Part shown: positions 24,951 through 36,580 of the stretch, in pieces | Layout of the letters: every line of letters begins with the position of its first letter | How positions within the stretch are numbered: the first letter of the stretch is position 1 | DNA from: Sipunculus nudus | Taxonomy: Eukaryota; Annelida; Sipuncula; Golfingiida; Sipunculidae | Assembly: GCA_026874595.1 (NCBI GenBank) | Contig: CM049316.1 | Coordinates: forward strand, 21,287,839 to 21,351,838 | DNA length: 64,000 nucleotides | Direction: 5' to 3' | Notes under the pieces: model-generated | Seen by the model: the letters and a program-made list of their open reading frames with translations, nothing else | Told to the model about the DNA's origin: nothing | Databases searched by the model: none | Translations under genes and position numbers: made by a program

Positions 24951-27900
24951 CTATTAAGCCCAGAATGCCATAATTGCATGTGCGGGGGGCATAAAGTGGG
25001 TGCCCTCCCCCCCCCCCCCCCCCGCAGCTATATTTGTCTTCACACTGACATACTTCGCGGATATCTGGCAAAGAAAAGTGCAGCCACCAACGGTTGAAGA
25101 CACACAATCATTCCCCAAAGACAGGGCTTAGATCCTACAGGAACATCTTCAGTCTTGTCGGTATTCATTTTATGTTTGTTGCTAGTCATCGGTGATAGGA
25201 CATCCTCAATACAACTAATCATACTAAACTGTACAGAGCTAAACTCATCCAGTTGAATATTATGACAATTCAGTATCACCAGGAAGGAAGGGACGAATAA
25301 AGTTTCGATTTCACATTAAGTATATAACTTTAAGAGCGCTTGCTCAAAATTGCGGTCTGTAGGACAAGAACCGTAAAATCTCACAAAATCTCGTTTTAAG
25401 AAAGGGTTTGAAATGTCTTGGAACTTGAAATATGATCTTGTAAATCAAATTAAGTGCTAGTTGATCCATATAAACTAGAACTCTCTATCTTTTAAGTAGC
25501 TAGCGTCAGAAAAAAGGGACACCATAAGTTAGAATATCAAAGATTTCCCCCAAAATTTAGCCAGTGCCAACAGCAGATTTAGATTGCTGCAAATCCCAAC
25601 AACCAAAAATTGGCCAAGGAAGACGAATGAAATGAGCTTTGATTCCTGTGGCTATGATGAATCTTGACGATGATATGGAGAAAAACAATTTTATTTTTAT
25701 GACTCTGAACTTTGACCTATTAGTCCGCAGACTTCTAGAACTTTTGATACTCTACGGACTGTATAACATTCAGAGCATTTGCTAAAATAATTCTTGGTTC
25801 TAGAATACCATGTGTCAGACAAAATAAAAAAGGAGACAAAGTTGATGACAACGGAAGAACAGACGGACATACTCTTTTGAAACATGCATAAAGAAACTAA
25901 ACGAACAATAGTTTGTATAGTTAGGAACATTTATGACATTTTTTTGGAACACAATTGAGGTTTTCGATGCCTTTGACCTTTACCTATTTCCACCAAAAAC
26001 ATGAAGTTCTCTGGTAAAAGTAGGAACATGCGGTAAATCATTTATCTTTGGAAAACCCATGCTTCCTTCAACCAATGCTGCAAGTTCTAATAATTTAAAA
26101 AAAATAAAGTTATTCCTGTTGCGAGTTATTTGGTGACAGGAGAAAAACCTCAATAATCTCAGTATACAGGAAAATTATTTAAAAGAACCATGTGCAAAAC
26201 AAAATAGCTCACGCCTTTAGTATTGTGAAATAGAATCATTTTTAAAACGTTTATAGTGAAACAGTTGCAGGTGTATTTTGCATATTTGAGCATATGAGAA
26301 TATTTCTGTGGAAAATATTTTGACATTATGCGAGTCTGAGGAAGATTGTTTTTTACGAAACAATACAAAATACGGGTTGCCTATTTTCTGCTAAGGTAGC
26401 CAGCCAAGCAACATAACAAACTTTGACAATGAGAGAAGAATGACAGTAAACAAGCATATGCAAGACAATACAGGTCTCTGTATGTGACTAAAATGTTTGC
26501 AACCAGGCCAGATCAGTTGGTCATTTATGTATTCGTTTTCAAAGTTTTTTTTCTCTTTTATAGGGTAACAGAGAAAATGTATTTGAACCACATAGAAATT
26601 TACAACTACCACATGTGATGATATTTATCATATATTTATATATTTATGTTTCTCAACTGCCCATTGGTAATATCCTTGGATAATCCGGCCTTATATAGTC
26701 AATAGGCGTAAATATTATAAATAATATGTACCTTTTGCCATAAACTTCTCTAGAAAACTACCACATTTATTTCCAAATTTTGCAAATTAAAACTCAAATC
26801 TACACTCTGGACGTTGACCACGCTTTCATCATCGTCCCTAGGTAGGGCCTTTTTGAATAAACTCTCCTCAAACCCATGTCATGATTGAGCCCAATACTAG
26901 AATCGGTGAACGCCCATGAACACCCAATGTGAGTCGCCTTCGGTAAATTTCTCTCGTTTAGATATTCTGCTTCACTGTGTCACAATTAACTCCTGCCAGG
27001 TCTTGGGTATGTTAGGTCGATCAGTGTATTGGGAACTAAGGCCGTTAGGCATAACTATTTGTGTATGACATAGTTAACATTTGGCAGAAAAGTCCTTAAT
27101 AAAGATTTTCCTTATTACAAGTCAAAACATTTAAATAGAATGCAAATATCATTGTTCAGGAAGAAATATCCCGTGCTCCAAGCGTTTAAACTCAATCTCC
27201 ATCTTCTCCCCTTCCTCGACTACTTAATTTTCCATTATAATATTGTTTAATCACTGTAGCACAGGTTTTTTATTTGCTTTTTCGCCAGATGGGGGTTTCT
27301 GTGGCAGAGCGGCGCATGATGTGAATTCTTACGCTGCTTAAGTGAATACGTTGCCAACGTTAAATGCTGATTGAGGAGGTTACACGAGGAAAGGCGAGGT
27401 TACAGTGTACCGGATAAAACAGTAGTGGTTTTACGTGACTTTTTTTCCAGGTTTTTAATCAAAGGCCCTTCTTAGGGAATACGTGTAGGTATGATACTAT
27501 TGTATCTTTAAGATGTATTGTATACATTGTATCTTGGAAAGATGCCATAAAAACAACCTGAGACCTGAATGAAGAAATACGGAGATATAATCTAATTTCA
27601 TTACACTAGCCCATCTCAACAGCGCATAATGCATATGTTTGTTGTGCTAAAGTACGACACAATTAAACAATATGACGTGCAAATCTTATTTGGCTCATAT
27701 GCTAAATTCTCTTTAGCCATGCTAAAGGGTATGTATTGTATATGCTTTCATAAAACTTATATTTAACTTTCCAAGGTAAATAACTAAAGGCAAGCGTCAC
27801 TAAAGTGCACTTGTTCAACATGGAAAAAAAACCAAGTATATGTAATAATTCGATACCGCCAGATTTTTCTGAAACATTTGCCACATTGAATCAACATGAT

Positions 27901-28758
27901 CCAGCGTCAAAATCCATAAAGTTTTAACAACCTTCACGCATTCCACACCTTCTACCATTAAAGATTAAAACTCAAAACAATAAATAAAATGTGGGTAAAA
28001 TAAGAACCCCTCAGGTAATACGCTTACCTGATGATATTATACGAATGTCTACTGAATGCAACTGAATAACATGTGTACTATAACACCTTCCATGTTCCAC
28101 ACCTATGTTTATACAACTTTATATATTAAAAAAATTGTAGAGATGAAAGGAGTGTACCGCCTAGTAGTGAATGATATGTGTAGCAGCATTTTGGACAAGG
28201 CGTTCTTTTTATGTCGCGGGGCATGGTTTCATTTTAGCAATATATTATCTAAAATGATTGATTATATATCATTATTGACATATCATAGAGACTACAAACT
28301 TCCAACATAACCACGCTACTCTTAACACATGCGAATGTGAGGCTTTATCCCATACACGGTGCGCCATGTCGTAAAACAAGGATGCTCTGCGACATATCAC
28401 AAGACAAGTGTTTGGGGATTTTACTTTTACGGATCTCAATCTAATTGTGCCACACATCTGGTTCTGCCATCTGGTGACTCCATCTGGAGTTAAGAACACG
28501 AATTTTGTTCTTTGTGAAAAACACCACATGTTTATACAGATTCATATTCATGTTCAGTTTCCCGGTGACCATTATTGGATTTAAAATAATTTGTACATTT
28601 AATTGTTGGAAAATAAACTTTCAGGAGTTTGTGCATAATAATTGCCATTTTTTGTCACATCTAAATGTAATATTTAAACTTCTATGTTGTTCCAGTGTTT
28701 TTAATGATTTTAGTTAACCATTTTGACGTTTGTTATTTTCAATATGCTTGGAATATAG
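24951..28758. other. Intergenic region, no gene seen
   Basis: AT-rich, with a 17-C homopolymer at 25007-25023. All open frames are short and unlike known proteins. No RNA gene or ordered repeat was recognised. Confidence 0.45.
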
Positions 28759-28856
28759 TAGTCCATCTCTGGACTCTAGTGTCCTATGCTAGCTAAACCT
28801 GATGGACGGACACGTGTCAGGTCTAGCATAGGATACTAGAGTCAAGAGATGGACTA
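28759..28856. repeat. Inverted repeat with nested palindrome
   Basis: A left arm of 34 nt (28759-28792, starting TAGTCCATCTCT) pairs with 28823-28856 with two mismatches. Inside the loop ACCTGA (28797) pairs with TCAGGT (28817), and GACACGTGTC is a further palindrome. The structure directly abuts a reverse-oriented copy of the GAGCTATAG repeat family and may be part of a compound element. Confidence 0.85.
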
Positions 28857-28867
28857 GGAATTAATAC

Positions 28868-29030
28868 ATTTCAGGTTTTCTTGAGCCTCCAGGGTTGCAA
28901 GTTAGGATTTTCTAGGTCCAATGGTTACGATTTGTGCCTGGTTTTAGGACAGACGGACGCCTAAACGGACGGACGACGGACAAAGACTAATCACTATAGC
29001 TCAGTTGACTTTCAGTCAGCTGAGCTAATA
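28868..29030 (-). mobile_element. GAGCTATAG-hairpin interspersed repeat, reverse copy
   Basis: Reverse-complement copy of the family at 38692: GTGCCTG, the GGACGGACGACGGACAAAG stretch and a terminal hairpin at 28997-29027 (14-bp stem around TTC, TAGCTCAGTTGACT with AGTCAGCTGAGCTA). No protein is encoded. This repeat type is widespread in bivalves as far as I know. Confidence 0.75.
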
Positions 29031-29189
29031 TAATTAATACCTGTAAATGTCGGCTACATGAATAGTATAATGCCTATATTTTTCACAGAAAATTTGTCTG
29101 TTCATTTTTCCCTGTCTGTCTCGATGTTGGCAATATTAACATATTATCATTAATTATCATATCTTTAACATTTAATATTGTCAAAAGTG

Positions 29190-29390
29190 ACGGTAATTTA
29201 AGTACTAAGAAGCTGTCTTTTAAAAAACTATCAATCCTAACATATTTAGTGATCATATAGTTTGTTGATTTATGATTACAAAACAAAATCAACAATATTG
29301 CATTAAATGGCCGCATATGTACCCTGCCGGGGAAAGGATGTATGAAGAAAGAGAAGGGAAAAATGCTATTTTTTGTCAACTAGTAGAAAA
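29190..29390. repeat. 200-bp dispersed direct repeat, copy 1
   Basis: Matches 31772-31980 through TTTAAGTACTAAGAAGCTGT, TAGTTTGTTGATTTATGATT and ATGGCCGCATAT up to GAGAAGGGAAAA. The two copies are 2.6 kb apart in the same orientation. Confidence 0.8.
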
Positions 29391-29866
29391 AGTGTTACAA
29401 AAATTCATATTTTTATTAATATTGCTCATGGAATAAGACATTTTGACATCCATGAGTAATAATTATAAAATAATCATTCAGATTCAGATGTTTCTATTGA
29501 ACAATATACAAGATAAATAATATTCACTGAAAATATGTGTTTACACGTGTCATGTACAATTTCATTGAAATGGTGTGTGAAATCGTTAAAACATAAATTC
29601 ACAATTAATTAAGGCTATGATGATGCATTACCTCAGAATATAATACATATATATTACGCAGTGTAACTGTGTTAACTTTCAATGATTAAATTATAAAAAA
29701 AGTATGAATACTTCATTGATCATTGAAGGTAATTACCTTGCTGTAGATAATATCTGGATGTATCAAAGTGTCTTTTATACTAAAAACAAATACCACAGAT
29801 ATGTCACAAATGGAGCATCACTTGTTATTGACAGTTCTCATTGACATATTTACACTATACTTATTA

Positions 29867-30422
29867 TCCCCTCGCAACGAAGTCTACCCGTCTGTCTAGC
29901 CGTCCGTCTGTCCGTCCGAAATTACTTTGTGGAACAATTTCAAGCCAAACCGTTTGCCCAAAACCGTTCATCTCGCACATATGGCTTACCCACCCATGGA
30001 TGAAAAAACTTATCGATTTTGTGGTCACGGGGTCAAAGGTCACGGCCACAGCAACCACTTCTTGGAAAAGCTTGTGGATCGATTTCAAGCGAAACCATTT
30101 GACCTAAACCTTTCATCTCGCACATATGGCTTACCCACTCATGGATGAAGAAACCTATCAGTTTTGAGGTCACGGGGTCATAGGTCACGGCCACAGCACC
30201 CACTTCTTGAAAAAGCCTGTGGATCGATTTCAAGTCAAACCGTTTGACCAAAACCTTTCATCTCGCACATATGCCTCACCCACGGATACACGTACAACTT
30301 ATTGAGTTTGATGTCAAAGCTCAAGCTAACACACCTCCTCTCCTCATTTTAACACTTGCGTAATACACCCCATATCATTATGCTCCCATGCGAGGGGATG
30401 CTCCGCTTTGCGGTGCCCTTGT
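29867..30422 (+). mobile_element. Helentron-like non-autonomous element with 145-bp tandem repeats
   Basis: The 5' end has TCCCCTCGCA (29867-29876), matched by the inverse TGCGAGGGGA at 30389-30398. A short hairpin CCGC-TTT-GCGG (30403-30413) follows, then TGCCCTTGTT. The interior has three roughly 145-bp repeats starting at 29938, 30083 and 30228, each with TTTCATCTCGCACATATG-type and GGTCACGG-type blocks. Subterminal inverted repeats plus a 3' hairpin and T-rich end match the architecture described for Helentrons and their non-autonomous derivatives. No replicase or helicase is present. Confidence 0.65.
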
Positions 30423-30774
30423 TACATACATGAGTCACTGTCTCGGATTGTTAAATGGAAGATTCTAAAGTTATTGCCAAAGGTTGCTTTAACTGAAAGA
30501 ACAGCACATTTTCTGTGAACAATGCACATGTATAAAGTAAAACAGTTAATTTTCACACAAACACACACCCTCACAAACACAAACACAAATGTTTATATAC
30601 AGTTGGGGATCTTGAAGGAGGGTTGTCCAGGGGGGGGGGGGGGAGCCGCAACAACCTTTTTTTCAGCATTTTAAACTGTTTTTTTCTGGAGCAGGGGACC
30701 TTTTTATAGGCTTTCTTATTAGTCTTTCTGGGTTGGACCCTCCCCTTTACAAACCCTTGACCCGCCCCCAATAT

Positions 30775-30816
<42 letters not shown>

Positions 30817-31771
30817 TCATTTGTCAAACCACATCGTTTAACACAATACAAAAGATTTAGGACTTTCCTGAATAATATCAATATCATACATGCATTTAAA
30901 TTTCTTCTTGTACACACAGCTTTCTTCCTGTGTATAAACAGGGTGCTTCCTATCACAAATATCAATATACATGCAGTATTTAATAATATATGATAAACCA
31001 CGTGATAATTTTCACACATCATCTGTAATTTTACTTGCCCATCAATAATTTATTGTGTGAATACTGGTATTGACAATATTAAGTTTGATTATTATTATTA
31101 GTTTCAATTATTAAGATGATTTGACAAAACCAACTTTCAATAGTTATAAAATCTCTGCATGCGCAATACAAATTTAGCAAGACTTCCTCTAATGTTTATA
31201 AAAAAAATAGTTATTTCCCCCCCCCCTTTCATGACAGCATACGTCACTTTAACCTGTATAGAAGCAACACTTTTTACGTTGCCATTTTTTTTGGTTGAAA
31301 CTGCAACCTATAGGTGATAAAAATTTTAATAACTGTTACTTTATTGTTTTTCAAATTTATTCTGCTAGACCTGAACCAGTTGTCAATTTTAACAAACCGC
31401 TTAGGTGTCATGGCTGATGCGACGGGTCAGCTGATTCATTTTCTGACACCGGCCGTATTGAGCACAAACAGGCGCAATTCATCTAACTTCTCAATCTTAT
31501 ATACTTAAAACATCTCTGTAGCCTCCATATGTACTCTTAAAACGTAAGGGTGCGTTCTTGATAAAATTAAAACTGTTTGAAATCTGGTGTGATGTCGGCC
31601 TACAACTAAAGTGCCGGTTCCGCGTGTAAACAGCCCGCTTTCTTGGGTTAATGTTCAACCAAGCAACCGTATCCAAGGTGGGCGGAGCTTACTCGTCCAT
31701 GCCGTCACGTCAATTGCTTCCCTGGCTGGATTGGTGTTGATAGGAAACTACTCTTTCTACTTAAGAGTGAC
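30423..31771. other. Intergenic region with simple repeats
   Basis: Contains a 14-G run (30630-30643), a (CA)n-(TA)n microsatellite (30776-30814) and an 11-C run near 31216. No gene recognised. Confidence 0.5.
30776..30814. repeat. (CA)n(TA)n compound microsatellite
   Basis: About 16 CA units followed by a short TA run. Confidence 0.95.
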
Positions 31772-32145
31772 TGTACTTTAAGTACTAAGAAGCTGTCATT
31801 TAAAAACTATCTTAATACATTTAGTGATCACATAGTTTGTTGATTTATGATTATAAAAAAAAATCAATAATAGTACATTCAATGGCCGCATATTTATCTT
31901 GCCGGGGGGGGGGGGGGCATGTATGGAAAAAGAGAAGGGAAAATTTTTTTTTTCAACTAATAGAGAAAGTGATAAAAGAAAATTAATTACTCGTCCATGC
32001 CGTCAATTGCTTCTCTGGCTGGGATGGGGGTCGGAATAAAAAAAATCCCCATCACCCCCCCCCTTACCCCCTCCACACACAATGCAATTGTTCCCGAGAT
32101 TACCATTGGTGTTGAAAGGAAGCTACTATCTACTTTAGATATGAA
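31685..32145. repeat. Direct repeat pair flanking the dispersed repeat copy 2
   Basis: TTACTCGTCCATGCCGTCA occurs at about 31690 and 31987, each followed by CAATTGCTTC and later by ATTGGTGTTGA and GGAA(G/A)CTACT. The second copy has about 85 extra bp, rich in C runs. The interval between holds dispersed repeat copy 2 (31772-31980) with a 14-G run (31904-31917). Confidence 0.65.
31772..31980. repeat. 200-bp dispersed direct repeat, copy 2
   Basis: Partner of 29190-29390; it differs by scattered substitutions and an expanded G run. Confidence 0.8.
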
Positions 32146-34012
32146 TACATATTTCCAATTTATCATCATGATTTATCAAGGGATATAGAATGCCCGTCCT
32201 GTTTGGAACTGTTTATCTGCAAAAGTGATAACGTGAAGCCGGGGACCATGTTTATCAATTAAAGCTTCCTTTTTAACCTTGTTAATATCTGATGAATTAT
32301 GCATTTTATAACACGTTCCCTGTAAATGTAACATGTAATATAACTTAAATATGGGCAATGATGGGAACTGTTGAAAGAATAATGCACCCAATTTACAAAA
32401 GGCTGATCAAAGATACTTCGCCCTGTTGTTCGTTTGATACATCTTATATCATTCCAGGAGAAGAATTTCATGATACATTTGTTGGTAAAGTACATTGAAG
32501 ATAACGTCAGTTGTCAGAGGATTCTTCTAGGGTATAAATTGTGCGTGTGCTTAGAATCAAATTCTCACATTATCTATGATAATATTCCACTTAACTTATT
32601 GGACTCGGTTTCGTCTTAGTCGCAGTTTAAAAAAAAACAAAAAACTAATAAGCTAAAACACAAGGAAATTTTGTTTATTTACACAACGTTCATTTTCAGA
32701 TTTTTTTTTGAAAAGCTATAATGTATAAAGCACACATTCAGCCACAAGACCTTTAAAGTATTTATTAGAATAATATAAATGAAGGTTACATACAAATATA
32801 AAGAAAGTTTGAATGAAATACTACAGTATATACATGTACATAAACGATATTAAGGCACTACTATATGCACACAGATAAATTTAAATTTTACTTAATAACA
32901 TGTACGTAGTGCATGCTGCAAAAAAATAATCAAGAAAAACAAGGAAGTCTTCAATGGCATTCGATTCATCTCGATAAAATATTACTAGATTTATTAAATG
33001 TCGTTTGGTTCATTTGCAATGAACATTCATATTAAAACTTTGATACATTTTACCTCTAGCTTGCCGATGTTCAGGAGAATGGTAAGTCGCTCTGCTAATA
33101 TTAAAAGTTGTCCATTTAGCTACCATTTGAAAAAGAATTGATGTGATTTCTGGCTTCCTCTGTGTATATATTATTGATCTATGGGAAATTTTGGTTGTGA
33201 CAAGTTCTTTTTAGGCCTGTGAACTTGTTTATCAACAACATGTTTATAAACGCGGCAATTTTGACAAACGCAACAAAAAAGTAACTTAAGGTGATAGGTT
33301 GCATATTTCAGGTAGAAAGCTCTGGTTTATCTGACTTGCTGCCAGATGTCCGTCTTGAATTGGTTTTGATTATTTTGATGGGCCCCACATATTATAAACA
33401 TGTTGATATAAACAAAACAAGCAGTCTGTGTGCGGTGATATCCACGTTTTTAGGCCTATTTTACATAAGCTCCAAGGGATAACCTTTAGTTTATAAAGGT
33501 CAGAGAGGTGATTTGGCCCCTTTCTAAAAGTATTAGAGCCAAAAAGTCCATTTTCATCGTCAGAAGGAAGATTCCTGATTCAGGTGCATATAGCCTGCTT
33601 ATCAAAGTCTTACACTTTTAGTCAGACTCTATATGCTAAGTCTGATATCTGTTTAAAGATCTGTATGTTTTGATAAGAGTTCAATATTTACACCATTATT
33701 TTGAAACACATATTTCTACCATCTTCATGGTTGCCAATTTTTCTTATTCCTTTTTCTCTGAAAATAAAAAAAATTTCTCACTTGAATAAATACTACTGTT
33801 CTATATTTCAAAGTTTATTTTCTATTAATAGGAGATAAACAAGTTACAGCACAAACGGGGGTAACGGGGATGCTTCGATCCATCTCTTTTGTTTAATATC
33901 ACCGCAAAGTTTTTCTCCGTGTTAATGTCACATGATAGTCAAGTTAACGTCAGAATTATATTTACAAAACCACGTTTTACATATATCGTACCGAATATCC
34001 ATATCCTGAACC
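32146..34012. other. 3' flank of the minus-strand TLR
   Basis: No gene recognised. On the minus strand an AATAAA signal occurs at about 33813-33818, roughly 200 bp beyond the TLR stop codon, and is a plausible polyadenylation signal. Confidence 0.4.
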
Positions 34013-36433
34013 TTAACAGAGTGCTGACCGCAGACGCGACCAAAATTCAGGCACCTTTTCAATCATGTTTTCCCCGGGCCAAACAATATATGTATGTCGT
34101 CTCATGATACCCACCAGGGTGTGCGGCATATCATCAGTTGGAACCTCCTCAAGCATAACAACAACAATCTTGTCGACTCCCCTTTCCATCATGTGGACCC
34201 TAGCCATATGCATCTCAAATTTACACCATCCACTACGAATAAAGTGTTGTGACAGCACAATAATCGTTTTGCGACTGTTGGATATACTGCGTAGGATACT
34301 CTCTTCGATTAATCTCCCGATTTCAAAATCTCTGTGATGGACACAAAGACGAAGCGAGGCTTCACCTTCTTCAAGGTTAGGGATCAGGTGACCTTCCACC
34401 CAAGCAGAATCCCTTTGGCTGTAGGTCACGAAGGCATCGTATTGAAAAGCTCCACTTTCTTCAAATAAATCAGCATAGAGCTCACGTCGAATTTTTAGAC
34501 GAAGGCAGAAATATTTGATGTCCCATCGATGACGATAAGCAATAACTGATACGGTCACACAAATGAGCACGCTGATCAGAATACCGGACATTACGAACAA
34601 CCATTCTCTACTTAGACATTGTCTTTCAAGTATAGGTAGAATATCTTTTTCCAGCAGAGAAAATGGTATATGTCGCCCCCGAAGAAAACATGAAATACTT
34701 GCAATTTTTACAATATTACGTCGAAATCTGTGCATCCATTTGAGGAAATATACTGATCTACAGGAGCATTCTATCGGGTTTCCAGTCAGATCTAGTTCAA
34801 ACGAAGTCCTATTCCTTCTTATTGCGAAACTTAACTCCGACATAACACGTCGGTTCAAAAAGGATATTCTGTTCATTGAAACATCAAGAACCACCAGATT
34901 AACCAAACCAGCAATAATATCGCCATTCATGTCGCTAATTCTATTCAGAGAAACATCAAGACTAATTAGATTTATCAAACCACCAATGCCAGTAGGAATA
35001 TCAAGCAAATTGTTGTTTTCCAATGTCAGGGACTCTAAATATGGATGGTTTGAGCCGTTAATGACAGTCGATGATATACTTTTGATATTGTTGTAACTTA
35101 AATCTAATTCTTTCAGATTACATAGGTATGGAAACGGTCCTCCTTCCTGCGATAATAGTAATCCAAGATTGTTGTATGAAACATCTAAAGACACAATTGA
35201 TAGGGCAAAGATATTGCCAAATGCATTCTTTGAAATATTGCGGCATTCGTTGTGGGAAAAATCTAGGTGCAGCGCAGTTGCCGGATGACACATTTCTATT
35301 CTTCCAAAAAAATCATAAATTATATTTTGACTAAAGTCTATATGTGCTTCACCTATTTTTTCATGGTTCCATAGGTACAAGGTCATACTTGGGATCACCG
35401 TCATAATGTTAAATGTTTCTTCAGCATAGACATAAGTTAAATTTTTAGGCCAGTAAAAGAGATTAGGAAAAACTGTACTTCCGTTCTTTAATAAACTTTT
35501 ACTGAAATAATCATTATGTCGGTGGGTGTGTGTACTAGTTTTAGTGAAAGTTTTATACCGCAAGTCGCATACTTGGAACTCAGGTAGATGCGAAAAATCT
35601 GAAGATCTGAACATTTGTGTTTTGCTTTGATGGTTAAATCTGCTGTGCTTAGTGTACCCAGGGAAGGTTTGAAAGCATATGTTTAGAGAATATAGATGTT
35701 CAAGTCCTAATAAAAAGGTGTAAGTATAAAGGTGATTCATAGCAAGGCAAAGTTGTCGTAAATTTGGTGTAAACGGGCTCATCATGCTGCGGAAATAAGT
35801 AATGAAATTTCCTGCTAGATGGAGATACTCCAAGGAGGTGCTTTTGATTGATTCAAGGAAATCAATTGTTATGTCATTTTTAGAATACTCATATGCTGAT
35901 GTAATATATGCAAGCCTCAAAGTTTTCAGTTTCTTTTTGGGAAGAGAACGCATAAAAAATATCAAAGCGCGATATCTATTGTCACCTAAATGTTGGTTTT
36001 TTGACATATCAAGAAATCTCAAGTTCACAAGCGGTGCCATGACATCTGACTTGTTCAGTTGAGCCGGGTCAAAACCAAGGTTATTTTGCTTGAGATTTAG
36101 GACCTGCAACTGTGATAGGCCCTCAAATGCCCCCGTGTCCAAAACCTGTATATCTGATCGATTGAGGTGTAATTTAATGAGATTAGAACAGTTCATAAAG
36201 GCATTTTTCTTTATCCTGGATATCTTGTTTCCAAAAAGTATAAACTGTGTGACGTTTTCTTGACAGAGTTCCGGTATTTCGGTCAAATCTTTGTAACTGC
36301 AGTCAATGCTGATTGATCCACCAGTTTGTGTACAGATACATGAAGAACAACTGTAGGTCTGAGCTCTAGAATAAAGAACTACATGTGCCAAAAGAATGGC
36401 ATGTATAAGTGTTGGAATTTGTTTCATCTTCAT
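34013..36433 (-). CDS. Toll-like receptor, intact, 806 aa
   Basis: Complete single-exon coding frame from the ATG at 36433. Signal peptide (MKMKQIPTLIHAILLAHVVL); LRRNT CSSCICTQ to LCQENV; first LRR block; a divergent irregular segment at about residues 251-365 rich in His, Thr and Ser; second LRR block; LRRCT with NPIECSC; TM helix about 611-635 (WLFVMSGILISVLICVTVSV); TIR about 663-800 with box 1 YDAFVTY, box 2 LCVHHRDFEIG and box 3 FWSRLR. It has one LRR more than the plus-strand intact TLR because of an exact 72-bp internal duplication (see findings). The BB loop lacks the usual proline, as in its paralogs. It lies convergent to the TLR at 19693. Role is inferred from the family: innate sensing and TIR-mediated signalling. 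Confidence 0.96.
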   Translation of the reverse strand: MKMKQIPTLIHAILLAHVVLYSRAQTYSCSSCICTQTGGSISIDCSYKDLTEIPELCQENVTQFILFGNKISRIKKNAFMNCSNLIKLHLNRSDIQVLDTGAFEGLSQLQVLNLKQNNLGFDPAQLNKSDVMAPLVNLRFLDMSKNQHLGDNRYRALIFFMRSLPKKKLKTLRLAYITSAYEYSKNDITIDFLESIKSTSLEYLHLAGNFITYFRSMMSPFTPNLRQLCLAMNHLYTYTFLLGLEHLYSLNICFQTFPGYTKHSRFNHQSKTQMFRSSDFSHLPEFQVCDLRYKTFTKTSTHTHRHNDYFSKSLLKNGSTVFPNLFYWPKNLTYVYAEETFNIMTVIPSMTLYLWNHEKIGEAHIDFSQNIIYDFFGRIEMCHPATALHLDFSHNECRNISKNAFGNIFALSIVSLDVSYNNLGLLLSQEGGPFPYLCNLKELDLSYNNIKSISSTVINGSNHPYLESLTLENNNLLDIPTGIGGLINLISLDVSLNRISDMNGDIIAGLVNLVVLDVSMNRISFLNRRVMSELSFAIRRNRTSFELDLTGNPIECSCRSVYFLKWMHRFRRNIVKIASISCFLRGRHIPFSLLEKDILPILERQCLSREWLFVMSGILISVLICVTVSVIAYRHRWDIKYFCLRLKIRRELYADLFEESGAFQYDAFVTYSQRDSAWVEGHLIPNLEEGEASLRLCVHHRDFEIGRLIEESILRSISNSRKTIIVLSQHFIRSGWCKFEMHMARVHMMERGVDKIVVVMLEEVPTDDMPHTLVGIMRRHTYIVWPGENMIEKVPEFWSRLRSALC
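34861..34985 (-). repeat. In-frame 72-bp LRR duplication inside the TLR
   Basis: AAACATCAAG occurs at 34879 and again at 34951, exactly 72 bp (24 codons) apart, with similar surroundings. The two protein repeats read LISLDVSLNRI and LVVLDVSMNRI. The paralog at 19693 has a single repeat here. Confidence 0.85.
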
Positions 36434-36562
36434 TTAGTCTCTTTGCGTTTGAGCAACAGACCTAATAGGCCTACGGCATATATTCTGAACAACTTAACTT
36501 GGAGCCTCAGGGTATTTTCTAACCGAAGCTTAGTGCTCCTGGAAGGACCGAGATGTTTCCAC

Positions 36563-36580
36563 CTGAAGAAATAACACTTG
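36563..36580 (-). other. Probable 3' splice site of the 5'UTR intron, minus-strand TLR
   Basis: On the minus strand GTGTTATTTCTTCAG precedes GTGGAAACATC, about 130 bp before the ATG. Same position class as the acceptors of the other loci. Confidence 0.5.

Noticed and set aside
34563-35096. 177-codon plus-strand open frame inside the minus-strand TLR
   Set aside because: It is the antisense shadow of the LRR coding sequence; repeated leucine codons on the other strand create it.
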